Positions 49,711-58,499 of a stretch of 64,000 nt of DNA are shown here, in pieces. Numbering within the stretch: the first letter of the stretch is position 1; each line of letters begins with the position of its first letter. The translations under genes and the position numbers were made by a program. The stretch lies in contig DATKRO010000104.1 of assembly GCA_035532115.1 (NCBI GenBank), forward strand, positions 62,001 through 126,000, given 5' to 3'. Source of the stretch: Acaudatibacter sp035532115 (GTDB lineage Bacteria > Pseudomonadota > Alphaproteobacteria > Caulobacterales > Caulobacteraceae). The notes beneath the pieces are model-generated. The model searched no databases, was not told the DNA's origin, and was given only the letters and a program-made list of their open reading frames with translations.

Positions 49711-50283
49711 ATGAAAGCCCGACGATCAGCCGTCGCCCTCGCCACCGCCCTCGGCCTCGCCCTGGGCCTCGCCGCCTGCGAGACGGCCACGCCCTATCAG
49801 CCGCTGTCGCCCCACAACGCCGTCTCCGGCGGTTTCACCGACCAGCGGCTGGACGCGAACCATTTTCGCATCAGCTTCCGCGGCAACGACATGACCTCGC
49901 GCCGTCGGGTGGAGACCTATCTGCTCTACCGCGCCGCCGAACTGACCGTGGCCCAGGGCTTCGACTGGTTCCAGATGGTCGAGCGGCACACCAGCGCCGA
50001 CCGCCAGGGCTGGATCGAGCCCGATCCGTTCTACGGCCCCGGCTATCCCTGGGGCTTCTGGCGTCCGTACTGGCGCTTCCATGGCGCCTGGGGCTGGCGC
50101 ACCTGGGATCCCTACTGGGGCGGACCGTTCTGGGGCGGCTACGACGTCCAGACCGTCGATCAGTATGACGCCAGCGCCGAGATCGCCGTCTACCATGGGC
50201 CCAAGCCCGTCGCCGATCCCAAGGCCTTCGATGCGCGCCAGGTGATGGCGAACCTCGGGCCGAGCATCGTGCGGCCCAAGTAG
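49711..50283 (+). CDS. CC0125/CC1285-type lipoprotein
   Basis: A 190-aa lipoprotein with lipobox GLAAC (Cys25). The mature domain shows TPYQPLSPHNAVSGGFTDQRLDANHFRISFRGN, followed by YLLYRAAELTVAQGFDWFQMVERHT, the pattern of the CC0125/CC1285 lipoprotein family named after Caulobacter loci. A Trp/Gly/Tyr-rich segment (residues 109-150, many W-G-x-W) follows, then EIAVYHGPKP. It is probably outer-membrane located; function unknown. It supports the Caulobacterales assignment. Confidence 0.87.
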   Translation: MKARRSAVALATALGLALGLAACETATPYQPLSPHNAVSGGFTDQRLDANHFRISFRGNDMTSRRRVETYLLYRAAELTVAQGFDWFQMVERHTSADRQGWIEPDPFYGPGYPWGFWRPYWRFHGAWGWRTWDPYWGGPFWGGYDVQTVDQYDASAEIAVYHGPKPVADPKAFDARQVMANLGPSIVRPK

Positions 50284-50295
50284 GGACGGGAGGGG

Positions 50296-50949
50296 GTGGC
50301 GCGGCGGGGCGATGCGCGCGGGGCCGTGCAGATCCGCGCCGTGACCAGGGCCGACCTGGCGGCGCTCTACCGCATCGCCCTGCTCACCGGCGACGCCGGC
50401 GCCGATGCTTCGGCTCTCTATCGCGACGGCGATCTCGTCGGCCACGTCTTCGCCGCGCCCTATGCCGTACTGGAGCCGGACGCCGGGCTGGTGGCGCAGG
50501 ACGACGAGGGCGTTGGCGGCTACATCCTGGGCGCACGCGACACCCTGGCGTTCGAGGCGAAGCTGGAGGCCCAGTGGTGGCCGGGGCTGCGCGAACGCTA
50601 CCCGGCGCCTGGCGGCGAGCCCGGCCTCTGGGGCGAGGACGAGGCGCGCAGCTTCCAGATCCACCATCCGCGGCCCCCGCCCGCCCGCATCACCGGCCCC
50701 TACCCCTCGCACCTGCACATCGACCTCCTGCCGCGGCTGCAGGGGCGCGGGCTCGGCAAGGCGCTGATGGACCGCTGGCTCGCCCTGATGCGCGCCGCCG
50801 GCTCGCGCGGCGTCCATCTCGGCGTCAGCCGCCAGAACGCCCGGGCGATCCGGTTCTATCGCTCCTACGGCTTCGAGGAATTCCGGTTTCCCAAGGCGCG
50901 GGCCGGCGCGGGCGGGCTATACTTCGTGATGGACTTGCGCCGCTACTGA
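50296..50949 (+). CDS. GNAT acetyltransferase similar to the O-GlcNAcase C-terminal domain
   Basis: A 217-aa GNAT protein. After IRAVTRADLAALYRIALLTGD comes a middle region, then PYPSHLHIDLLPRLQGRGLGKALMD (acetyl-CoA pyrophosphate loop Q-x-R-G-x-G-K) and GVHLGVSRQNARAIRFYRSYGFEEF. This S-x-L-H-I-D-[LI]-L-P-R-x-Q-G-x-G-L-G signature is shared with the GNAT-like C-terminal domain of animal O-GlcNAcase. The neighbour, convergent with a 7-nt overlap, is a GH84 enzyme, the other half of that protein. The intact Q-G-R-G-L-G loop suggests acetyl-CoA binding. The start is GTG at 50296; an exact start is uncertain. Confidence 0.83.
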   Translation: MARRGDARGAVQIRAVTRADLAALYRIALLTGDAGADASALYRDGDLVGHVFAAPYAVLEPDAGLVAQDDEGVGGYILGARDTLAFEAKLEAQWWPGLRERYPAPGGEPGLWGEDEARSFQIHHPRPPPARITGPYPSHLHIDLLPRLQGRGLGKALMDRWLALMRAAGSRGVHLGVSRQNARAIRFYRSYGFEEFRFPKARAGAGGLYFVMDLRRY

Positions 50950-52007
50950 GCTTCCACCGCCTCGCGGGTGATCCTGTAGGCGCCGTCGAGCCAGGCGACG
51001 ATCTCGCGCGCGCCCGGGTGATCGATGCCGGCGTAGCGTTCGCGCAGGCGCGGTATCTCGGTCTGCAGCCGATCGAGGCCGAGGTCGTGGAACGAGCGAA
51101 AATGCCGGCGCACCAGGGCGCCCAGGTCCGGCCCGAGCACTGCGTCCGCCGCGCGCTCGAACGCCCGGGCGTACTCGTAGGCGTCGCCGGCGCGGTAGCT
51201 CTCCACCAGCGTCAGGGCCGGGATGCGGAATAGGGTGGGCTGCAGGCTGGGGTTCACCGCATGGGCGGCCAGATGCGGGGCGATGGACGCCGGCCGGCCG
51301 GTGAAGGCGCGAAGGTAGAGGTAGGGCGACATCCCGGGTCCGTCGTTCACCGGATAGTTGTCCCAGAGCGTCGGCTTGCGTCCCATCCGCTCGCCGATGC
51401 GCCGCAGGTGCCCGGCGCTGTATTCGCGCGAGCATACCTCCTCGCCGGTCCAGTAGAGGCCGATGGCCGGATCGAGGCGCTGGGCGAGGTCCTCCAGATA
51501 GGTCGGCGGCGCGGCCCCGTACGAGCGCACCAGCGCCGCATCGTCGGTGTAGATGCTGGGGCAGACGACGATCCGCCGCGCAGCTGTGCGCTCGGCCATC
51601 CAGGTGACGATCCGCCCCTGGGTCGCGGCGATGTCGGGCGTGTCGGCGCGCATGTCGTCGAACAGGATCGAGAGTTCGGCGACGCCGGCGGCGTCGAAGA
51701 AGGCGAGCTTGCGCGCCAGCGCCGCCTTGGCCTCGGAATCGAAGCCGCGATAGACCTCGAAGGGGCTGAAGCCGACGCCGAAGGAGAGCCCGGCCGCGGC
51801 GCAGACCCCGGCCAGCCGCGCTAGCCGGTCGGCCTCGTCCTTGGGATAGTCGTCGCGCCAGCGGCGGCGCAGATAGGGATCGGCCTTGGGGGCGTAGACG
51901 TAGAAGCGATAGCCGGCGTCCGCGAGGAAGCGCGCCTGATCCTCGCGCTCGTCCCAGCTCCAGCACTTGCCGTAGAAGCCCTCGATCAGGCCCAGTTCGA
52001 CGTCCAT
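50943..52007 (-). CDS. GH84 beta-N-acetylglucosaminidase (O-GlcNAcase-like)
   Basis: A 354-aa TIM-barrel hydrolase of family GH84. It has LGLIEGFYGKCWSW (G-F-Y-G-x-x-W), FYVYAPKADPYLRRRWRDDYP, the catalytic aspartate pair in ELSILFDDMRAD, GLYWTGEEVCSRE and WDNYPVNDGP. Family members remove N-acetylglucosamine from glycoproteins or hyaluronan by substrate-assisted catalysis. There is no signal peptide, so an intracellular target is likely. It is shorter than pathogen toxins of this family (catalytic core plus a C-terminal helical piece). It overlaps the convergent GNAT gene by 7 nt. Confidence 0.9.
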   Translation of the reverse strand: MDVELGLIEGFYGKCWSWDEREDQARFLADAGYRFYVYAPKADPYLRRRWRDDYPKDEADRLARLAGVCAAAGLSFGVGFSPFEVYRGFDSEAKAALARKLAFFDAAGVAELSILFDDMRADTPDIAATQGRIVTWMAERTAARRIVVCPSIYTDDAALVRSYGAAPPTYLEDLAQRLDPAIGLYWTGEEVCSREYSAGHLRRIGERMGRKPTLWDNYPVNDGPGMSPYLYLRAFTGRPASIAPHLAAHAVNPSLQPTLFRIPALTLVESYRAGDAYEYARAFERAADAVLGPDLGALVRRHFRSFHDLGLDRLQTEIPRLRERYAGIDHPGAREIVAWLDGAYRITREAVEAQ

Positions 52008-52053
52008 TCAGGTCATGCTCCGAAGGGGCGCGCCGCTCCGATGGCCTTGCGCT

Positions 52054-52845
52054 CTAGCGCGGCGCCATGCGGATCGCGCCGTCGAGCCGCACGTCCTCGC
52101 CGTTGAAGTAGCCGTTGCGGATCATCTCCAGGGCCAGCGAGGCGTATTCCCGCGGCACGCCCAGGCGCTTGGGATAGGGCACCGAGGCGGCGAGCGCGGC
52201 CTTGACGTTCTCCGGCGCCCCGCCCATCAGCGGCGTGTCGAAGATGCCCGGCAGGATGGTGTTGCAGCGGATGCCCTCGCCCGAGAGGTCGCGGGCCACC
52301 ACCAGAGTCAGGCCGACGATGCCGGCCTTGGAGGCGGTGTAGGCCGCCTGGCCGATCTGGCCGTCCTCGGCCGCCACCGAGGCGGTATTGACGATGGCGC
52401 CGCGCTCGCCGTCCTCCAGCGGCTCGAGCGTCAGCATGCCCGCCGCCGACTTGGCGATGCAGCGGAAGGTGCCGACGAGGTTGATCTGGATGATCAGGTT
52501 GAACTGCTCGGTGGGAAAGCTCCTGATCTCGCCGGTGTTGCGGTCGCGGCTGGCGGTGCGCGCGGCGTTGCCGGTGCCGGCGCAGTTGACCAGGATGCGC
52601 TCCTGTCCGTTGGCGGCGCGCGCCTGGGCGAAGGCGGCGTCGACCTCGGCCTCGGAGGTGACGTTGGCGGCGCAGAAGACGCCGCCGCCGATGTCCGCGA
52701 TCAGCTTCTCGCCCTTCTCGCGCTGGCGTTCCAGATCGAAGATGGCGATCCTGACGCCGTGGGCGGCCAGGGCGCGCACGGTCGCCTCGCCGAGCCCCGA
52801 GGCCCCGCCGGTGACCACCGCGGCGATGGATTTGTCGAGCTTCAT
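52054..52845 (-). CDS. SDR family dehydrogenase (3-hydroxyacyl-CoA dehydrogenase type 2-like)
   Basis: A 263-aa classical short-chain dehydrogenase. It has NAD-binding VVTGGASGLGEATVRAL, ILVNCAGTG (NNAG-like), INLVGTFRCIAKSAAGML, IVNTASVAAEDGQIGQAAYTASKAG (catalytic Ser, Tyr-x-x-x-Lys) and CNTILPGIFDTPLM. The order and residues match HSD17B10/3-hydroxy-2-methylbutyryl-CoA dehydrogenases used in fatty acid or isoleucine breakdown. GGGAAGG lies just before the ATG. Confidence 0.88.
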   Translation of the reverse strand: MKLDKSIAAVVTGGASGLGEATVRALAAHGVRIAIFDLERQREKGEKLIADIGGGVFCAANVTSEAEVDAAFAQARAANGQERILVNCAGTGNAARTASRDRNTGEIRSFPTEQFNLIIQINLVGTFRCIAKSAAGMLTLEPLEDGERGAIVNTASVAAEDGQIGQAAYTASKAGIVGLTLVVARDLSGEGIRCNTILPGIFDTPLMGGAPENVKAALAASVPYPKRLGVPREYASLALEMIRNGYFNGEDVRLDGAIRMAPR

Positions 52846-52958
52846 GGACGCAGCCTTCCCTCAGTTCCGCTTCTCGCTGTCGCAGCCCTGTAGCCCCATG
52901 ATCCCCCGGCCCAAAGCGTCACGCCACGTCAATGGCCGCGGTTTTCGGCAGGCCCCGG

Positions 52959-54713
52959 TCAGAAGCCTGCGGCCAGGCCGTCCGGGCGGCGAGGATCGTT
53001 GGCGCCCTCGCGCTCGCCGGTGCGAGGATCGATCTCGATCGCTTCGTCCGCACCCCAGCCCGGCAGGGTTCGAAAGTCGTAGCCCATGGGGGCCAGGGCG
53101 CGGCGGCTGGCCGGCGTGAGATAGCCCGGTTCGACGAGGACGATATCGGGCAGCCCCTGCTCGTGGATGCGCGGCGCGTCCACCGCCTGCTGGACGTTCA
53201 TGCCGAAATCCACCACGTCGAGGATGTTCTCGAGCGTCGTGGAGATGATCGTCGAGCCGCCCGGACTGCCGGTGACCAGGAACAGCCGTGCGCCCTTGAG
53301 CACCAGGGTCGGCGCCATGGAGCTGAGCGGCCGCTTGCCGCCTTCGACCTGGTTGGCGACGCCCTGCACCAGGCCGAAGGCGTTGGGCGTGCCCGGCTTG
53401 GAGGTGAAGTCGTCCATCTCGTCGTTGAGGAAGAAGCCGGTGTCGCCGGCGATCCGGCCGGCGCCGAACAGCAGGTTGATGGTGTAGGTGACGCTGACCG
53501 CGTCGCCCCTGGCGTCGACCACCGAATAGTGGGTGGTGTCGGCGCCCTCCGGCGGCGGCGGCGCCGGCTCGAGGCTTGCCGTCGGCGTCGCCCGGTCGGC
53601 CGCGATGCTGGCGCGCAGCTTCGCCGCATAGGCGGGCGAGATCAAGAGACCGAGAGGATCGTGGACGAAGGCCGGGTCGCCCAGGTCGGCGTTGCGGTCC
53701 ATGAAGGCGCGGCGCTCGGCCTCGACCAGGTAGTGGGTGGTCTTGACCGAGGCGAAGCCCCAGCGCTGCAGCGGATAGGGGGCGAGGATCTGCAGGGTCT
53801 CGCAGATCGTCGCGCCGCCCGAGCTGGGCGGCGGGGCCGAGACGATGGTGTAGCCGTGGTAGGCGCAGGCCACCGGCGGCTCCCAGTTCACCCGATAGTC
53901 GGCGAAATCCTTCAGCGCGAGAATGCCGCCGTGCTTCTGGGCGGCGGCCACGACCGCGCGCGCCGCGGGACCGTCGTAGAAGGCCCGCGTGCCGCCGGCG
54001 GCGATCTCCTCCAGGGTGCGGGCGAGGTCGCTCTGGACCAGGCGCTCGCCGGGCCGCCAGGGCGCGCCGTGATCGAGGAAGATGGCCGCCACGTTGGGCT
54101 CTGCGGCGAAGAGGCGGGCGCGGGCGTCGAGAAGCTGCGTGTCCGCCGTCCGCAGGACGAAGCCCTTGGCCGCCAGAGCGATCGCCGGCGCCATCACCTG
54201 ACGCAGGCTCATGGTTCCGTAGCGGGCCAGCGCCGCGTCCAGGCCCATGACCGTGCCAGGCACGCCTATGGCGAGCCAGCTTCGGGTGCTGAGGCCGGGA
54301 ACGACCTTGCCCTTGGCGTCCTGGAACAGCGTCGGGGTCGCCTTTTCGGGGGCCGTCTCGCGGAAGTCGAGGAAGAGGTTGCGGCCGTCGGCCAGATGCA
54401 GGGTCATGAAGCCGCCGCCGCCGATGTTGCCGCAGCAGGGCTCGACCACCGCCAGGGCATAGCCGACGGCGACGGCCGCATCGACCGCGTTGCCGCCCCG
54501 GCGCAGGATGTCGACGCCGACCTCGGTGGCCAGATGCTGAGCGGTGACCACCATGGCGTGGCGGGCGAGGACCGGGCGGGCGGCGGCTAGCGCCGAGCGC
54601 GAGACGACCGGACCGCCCTGCAGCGCCGCCGGCGCAATGGCGGGGGCGGCCGGCGCGGCCGGCGCCGCGGCCAGGGCGAAGAGGGCGGCGAGGGAAAAGG
54701 CGATCCGGCGCAA
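52959..54713 (-). CDS. ggt: Gamma-glutamyltransferase
   Basis: A 584-aa periplasmic Ntn-hydrolase precursor. It has a signal peptide (residues 1-23), VDILRRGGNAVDAAVAVGYALAVVEP, GNIGGGGFM and FRETAP. The autocatalytic cleavage site before the nucleophile threonine lies in EGADTTHYSVVDARGDAVSVTYTIN. The small subunit has PLSSMAPTLVL and GSPGGSTIIST. It hydrolyses or transfers the gamma-glutamyl group of glutathione. Length is typical. It lies downstream of ubiA on the same strand with a 164-nt gap. Confidence 0.94.
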   Translation of the reverse strand: MRRIAFSLAALFALAAAPAAPAAPAIAPAALQGGPVVSRSALAAARPVLARHAMVVTAQHLATEVGVDILRRGGNAVDAAVAVGYALAVVEPCCGNIGGGGFMTLHLADGRNLFLDFRETAPEKATPTLFQDAKGKVVPGLSTRSWLAIGVPGTVMGLDAALARYGTMSLRQVMAPAIALAAKGFVLRTADTQLLDARARLFAAEPNVAAIFLDHGAPWRPGERLVQSDLARTLEEIAAGGTRAFYDGPAARAVVAAAQKHGGILALKDFADYRVNWEPPVACAYHGYTIVSAPPPSSGGATICETLQILAPYPLQRWGFASVKTTHYLVEAERRAFMDRNADLGDPAFVHDPLGLLISPAYAAKLRASIAADRATPTASLEPAPPPPEGADTTHYSVVDARGDAVSVTYTINLLFGAGRIAGDTGFFLNDEMDDFTSKPGTPNAFGLVQGVANQVEGGKRPLSSMAPTLVLKGARLFLVTGSPGGSTIISTTLENILDVVDFGMNVQQAVDAPRIHEQGLPDIVLVEPGYLTPASRRALAPMGYDFRTLPGWGADEAIEIDPRTGEREGANDPRRPDGLAAGF

Positions 54714-54877
54714 GGGCGACTCCGCCGTTCGAGCCGCCGGCGCCGGCGCCTCGAGCGGCCCTCCCTCTGCGGTCGGGCCGCGGTTCTGTCAATCTCGGCC
54801 GTAGCGGGACGGGGCGATGGAGGGCGCGCGCCCGGCCGAGGTTCGACAGCGCCCAACGCCCGGCCGCAGCACCGCGG

Positions 54878-55846
54878 TCACGGCCGCGCGCTCCAGCCGC
54901 CCAGGACCATGGCGGCGAAGAGCAGCAGCCCGGCCAGGACGTTCGACTGGAAGAGCGCCAGGGCGCCGGCGGGGCCGGCGGCCTTCAGCTTGCGGGGCTG
55001 GCGCGCCAGCCAGACGCCAAAGAGGCCGATCGCCGGCACGCTCGCGGGACCCAGGCCCCCGGCGCCCCAGGCCGCGAGGGCGAGGAGCAGCGAGACGGTG
55101 TAGAAGCCCAGCACCGCGCCGGGCGCGGCGGCGCCCAGGCGCCGGGCCGACGACTTCACCCCGGCGAGCGCATCGTCCTCCAGATCCTGGATGGCGTAGA
55201 TGGTGTCGTAGCCGAGGGTCCAGAACACGCCGCTGGCGTAGAGCAGCAGCGCCGGGGCGGCGCGGGGGAGGATCGTCTGGCCCGAAGCGGCCAGGCCGAG
55301 GGCCGAGGGCAGGCGCCAGGCGGCGGCGTAGCCCAGGAGGGCGCCCCAGTTGAAGGTCAGGCCCAGCCAGGCCTGCGGCCACCAGGTGAGGCGCTTCATG
55401 AACGGATAGGCGCCGACGAGCGCCAGCGACGCCGCGCCCAGGGCGACGCCGAGCCAGTTCAGGCTCGAGAGGATCGCGAGGCCGGCCAGCGCGCAGGCGG
55501 CGACGAACGTCCAGGCGCCGGCGAGGCCGATCTGGCCGGACGGGATCGGCCGTCCGGCGGTGCGGGCGACCTTGGCGTCGAGGTCGGCGTCGACGATGTC
55601 GTTGTAGGCGCAGCCGGCGGCGCGCATGGCGACGGCGCCGGCGAAGAACAGCGCCAGCAGGCCGAGGTCGGGCGTGCGACGCTGCATGGCGTCGGCCAGC
55701 GCGATGCCCTGCCAGCCCGGCAGCATCAGCAGCCAGATCCCCGTCGGCCGGTCGAAGCGCCCGAGCCGGAGCCACGGCCGCAGCCGCGGCGGCGCATGCC
55801 GGTCGACCCAGTTTGCCGGGGCGGCGTCGGGCAGGGTCGCGCTCAT
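54878..55846 (-). CDS. ubiA: 4-hydroxybenzoate polyprenyltransferase
   Basis: A 322-aa membrane prenyltransferase with about eight helices, the second step of ubiquinone synthesis. The first Asp-rich motif is AYNDIVDADLDAKVARTAGRPI (NDxxDxxxD), and the second is YDTIYAIQDLEDDALAGVKSSARRLG (DxxxD). RLGRFDRPTGIWLLMLPGWQG at the N-terminus is also typical. The start at 55846 (MSATLPDAAPANWVDRH) is divergent from the ABC exporter gene. Confidence 0.94.
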   Translation of the reverse strand: MSATLPDAAPANWVDRHAPPRLRPWLRLGRFDRPTGIWLLMLPGWQGIALADAMQRRTPDLGLLALFFAGAVAMRAAGCAYNDIVDADLDAKVARTAGRPIPSGQIGLAGAWTFVAACALAGLAILSSLNWLGVALGAASLALVGAYPFMKRLTWWPQAWLGLTFNWGALLGYAAAWRLPSALGLAASGQTILPRAAPALLLYASGVFWTLGYDTIYAIQDLEDDALAGVKSSARRLGAAAPGAVLGFYTVSLLLALAAWGAGGLGPASVPAIGLFGVWLARQPRKLKAAGPAGALALFQSNVLAGLLLFAAMVLGGWSARP

Positions 55847-56016
55847 CCGCCCATAAGGCCTCTGGACGATCGCGGCGCAACCCCGGCAGGATCGGCCCGC
55901 AAGCTGGCGCTTTGCGTCCCGCCCTTGCGCCTCGGGCGCCCGGGACGGAAAAAGCCGCCCGGCCCCTCCCGCCGAGGCGCAAACACCGCTATGTGAACGC
56001 CTCCTCCGAGGCGGTC

Positions 56017-57801
56017 ATGGACCAGTATGACGACGACGAAGCGGGCCGGGCGCGGGTGCTCTCCAACGGCCAGGTTCTGGCCTTCATCGCCGGCTTCTGG
56101 CGCCGCCGGCGCTGGCGGGCCGGCGCGACCGTAGCCTGCACGCTGCTGGCCATCGGCTTCGAGACCTGGACGCCGAGGGCGACCGCCAACCTCGTCAGCA
56201 TCATTTCGCACGGGCCCGCGACGGCGCAGGGCGCCTGGATCGCCTGGGCGACGGTGGTGGGCGTCTATCTGGCCTCGGGGGTGATCCGCAACCTCGGCAT
56301 CCGCGTCTTCTGGAACCCGCTGGCGGCGCACAACATGGAGGAGATGACCAACGAGGGCTTCCGGCGGGTGCAGAGCTTCTCGTCGGACTGGCACGGCGAC
56401 ACCTTCGCGGGCGCGACGGTGCGGCGGCTGTCGCGCGCCATGTGGGGCTACGACGTGGTCTCCGATTCGGTGGTGATGTGGATCGGCCCGGCGCTCATCG
56501 TGCTCTTCGTGCTCTCGGTGCAGATGATGCTGGTCTGGCCGCTCATCGGCGCCTTCTCGCTGGCCATGGTGGCGATCTACATCACCTCGACCGTGGCCTT
56601 CTCCAACTTCTACGTCCAGAGCGCCAACCGCCGTTCGGTGGCGCTGGATTCGCGCATCGGCGGCGCGCTCTCCGACTCGATCTCGTCAAACCCCACGGTG
56701 AAGGGCTTCGGCGCCGAGGCGCGCGAGGAGCAGCGCATCGCGGTGGTGACGCGCGACTGGCGGCGCGCCACCATCGTCACCTGGAACCGCTACATGACCG
56801 TGTGGCTGATCCAGAGCCTCCTGCTGGCCTCGCTCCAGGCCGGGCTGCTGGCGCTGGTGGTGCTCGACTGGATGCACGGGCGCGCCGGGATCTACGCGGC
56901 CACCCTCGTCATCACCACCTTCCTGATCATGAGCGGCTATCTGCGCAACATGGGCGACAACATCCGCATGCTGCAGCGCGGTCTCGCCGACGTCGAGGAT
57001 GTCGCCCGCTACGAACGCATGGCGCCTGACGTGCGCGACGCGGCCCACGCCCGCCCGTTCCTGGGCGAGGTGGGCGACGTGGTCTTCGACCGGGTCAGCT
57101 TCCGCTACAAGGCGGCGGACCGGCCGATCTATCAGGATTTCTGCCTGCACATCGCGCCGGGCGAACGGCTCGCCCTCGTCGGACCCACCGGCTCGGGCAA
57201 ATCGACGTTCGTGAAGCTGCTGCAGCGGCTCTACGATCTGCAGGGCGGGCGGATCCTGGTCGATGGCCAGGACATCGCCCTGGTGCAGCAGGGCAGCCTG
57301 CGGCGCGCCATCGCCGTGGTGCCGCAGGATCCGGCGCTGTTCCACCGCTCGATCGCCGAGAACATCGGCTATGCCCGCCCGGACGCCACCAGGGACGAGA
57401 TCGCGCTGGCGGCCCGGCGCGCCCGGGCGCACGAGTTCATCGCCGCCCTGCCCAGGGGCTACGACACCCTGGTCGGCGAACGCGGCGTCAAGCTCTCCGG
57501 CGGCGAGCGCCAGCGCGTCGCCATCGCCAGGGCCTTCCTCGCCGACGCCCCGATCCTGGTGCTGGACGAGGCCACCTCGTCCCTCGACGTCGAGACCGAA
57601 CTCAAGGTGCAGGCGGCCATGGAGGAGCTGATGGTGGCGCGCACCACCATCGTCATCGCCCACCGGCTCTCCACCATCAGGGGCGCGGACCGCATCCTGG
57701 TCTTCGACGGCGGCCGCATCGTCGAGCAGGGCCGCCACCTCGACCTCGTCCACCGCGGCGGCGCCTACGCGCGCCTGCACGCCGTGGCGCAGGGCGTCTA
57801 G
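56017..57801 (+). CDS. ABC exporter, fused permease and ATPase
   Basis: A 594-aa half-transporter. Six transmembrane helices lie in residues about 30-320. The nucleotide-binding domain starts near 350: GPTGSGKSTFVKLL (Walker A), a Q-loop, LSGGERQRVAIARAFL (signature), ILVLDEATSSLD (Walker B) and IAHRLSTI (H-loop). It acts as a dimer at the inner membrane, exporting lipids, drugs or peptides; the substrate is unknown. I chose ATG at 56017 because GAGG lies 5 nt upstream; an in-frame GTG is at 55993. Two hairpins follow the stop. Confidence 0.9.
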   Translation: MDQYDDDEAGRARVLSNGQVLAFIAGFWRRRRWRAGATVACTLLAIGFETWTPRATANLVSIISHGPATAQGAWIAWATVVGVYLASGVIRNLGIRVFWNPLAAHNMEEMTNEGFRRVQSFSSDWHGDTFAGATVRRLSRAMWGYDVVSDSVVMWIGPALIVLFVLSVQMMLVWPLIGAFSLAMVAIYITSTVAFSNFYVQSANRRSVALDSRIGGALSDSISSNPTVKGFGAEAREEQRIAVVTRDWRRATIVTWNRYMTVWLIQSLLLASLQAGLLALVVLDWMHGRAGIYAATLVITTFLIMSGYLRNMGDNIRMLQRGLADVEDVARYERMAPDVRDAAHARPFLGEVGDVVFDRVSFRYKAADRPIYQDFCLHIAPGERLALVGPTGSGKSTFVKLLQRLYDLQGGRILVDGQDIALVQQGSLRRAIAVVPQDPALFHRSIAENIGYARPDATRDEIALAARRARAHEFIAALPRGYDTLVGERGVKLSGGERQRVAIARAFLADAPILVLDEATSSLDVETELKVQAAMEELMVARTTIVIAHRLSTIRGADRILVFDGGRIVEQGRHLDLVHRGGAYARLHAVAQGV

Positions 57802-57838
57802 TCGAGGTCCGCCGCGCTGAGGGGCGCATCAACTCCTG

Positions 57839-57875
57839 CCCCGCTTGCGGGGGACCGCCGCGCCGCAAGGCGCGG
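57839..57875. repeat. Twin-hairpin palindromic element between convergent genes
   Basis: CCCCGC-TT-GCGGGG (57839-57852) and CCGCGCC-GCAA-GGCGCGG (57858-57875) are two perfect adjacent hairpins. The pair resembles the dispersed intergenic palindromes of Caulobacterales and lies between the ABC exporter stop and the convergent small gene. It may serve as a bidirectional terminator. Confidence 0.6.
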
Positions 57876-57899
57876 GTGGAAGGGGCGCGGAAAGTCTGG

Positions 57900-58163
57900 T
57901 CAGCCGCTCTCGGCGATGGTGCGGGCGCCGTGCAGGAGGACGATCCTGCGGCCCAGGTGCTCGCTCTGGGCGGCGACGAAGATGGCCCGCGCCAGGCTGG
58001 CGCTGGCGGCGCGCGCCAGCACCCGCTCGACGCCGGTCCGCGGCAGGTTCCACATCACCACCGCATAGGGCAGGTCATCCGGCTCGAGCGGAGTGGCGCC
58101 GAGCGGGGCGATCTTGCCTTCCTCCTCGTCTGCCTGGGCGCTCAATGGGCCTGGCCGCTCCAT
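57900..58163 (-). CDS. Small hypothetical protein, tandem paralog B
   Basis: An 87-aa cytoplasmic protein. The core EPDDLPYAVVMWNLPRTGVERVLAR, ARAASASLARAIFVAAQSEHLGRRIVLLHG aligns with the upstream 98-aa protein at about 20 of 58 positions (D-L-x-Y-x-V-x-x-W; VLA-x-x-ASAS; R-x-IVL-x-H). The two are tandem duplicates overlapping by 22 nt. I recognise no named family. The pattern of strand, helix and strand suggests a small alpha/beta fold. Confidence 0.65.
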   Translation of the reverse strand: MERPGPLSAQADEEEGKIAPLGATPLEPDDLPYAVVMWNLPRTGVERVLARAASASLARAIFVAAQSEHLGRRIVLLHGARTIAESG

Positions 58164-58438
58164 CGACTGAGGACCGTGTTGCGGTGGCGAAGCACGATCT
58201 GGCGCTCGGGAAACTCGCGCGTCGCGGCGTAGAAGGCCGCGTAGCCGATGCTGGCGCTGGCGGTGACGGCCAGCACCTGATCGACCGAGTCCGCGACCTG
58301 ATCCCAGATCTCCACCTGGTAGGCGAGATCCTCGCCGGACGCGGCCGAGGGATCGTGGAACGGCAGCCGGCCGGGGCCGCCGCCGCCCGGGTCGTCCGAC
58401 GGTCTCAGAGATAAAGCGCTGCCATACAAATCAGTCAC
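58142..58438 (-). CDS. Small hypothetical protein, tandem paralog A
   Basis: A 98-aa cytoplasmic protein. After a Gly/Pro-rich start (PSDDPGGGGPGRLPFHD), GEDLAYQVEIWDQVADSVDQVLAV, TASASIGYAAFYAATREFPERQIVLRHR matches its downstream neighbour. It is translated first and overlaps paralog B by 22 nt. It is divergent from the PAS kinase gene, 61 nt apart, so a regulatory link is conceivable but unproven. Function unknown. Confidence 0.65.
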   Translation of the reverse strand: MTDLYGSALSLRPSDDPGGGGPGRLPFHDPSAASGEDLAYQVEIWDQVADSVDQVLAVTASASIGYAAFYAATREFPERQIVLRHRNTVLSRWSGQAH

Positions 58439-58499
58439 CCGCCCCTTAGCCTGATTTCCACCGACGAATTCCCATTGGCCCGGCCAGGGTTATTGTCAA

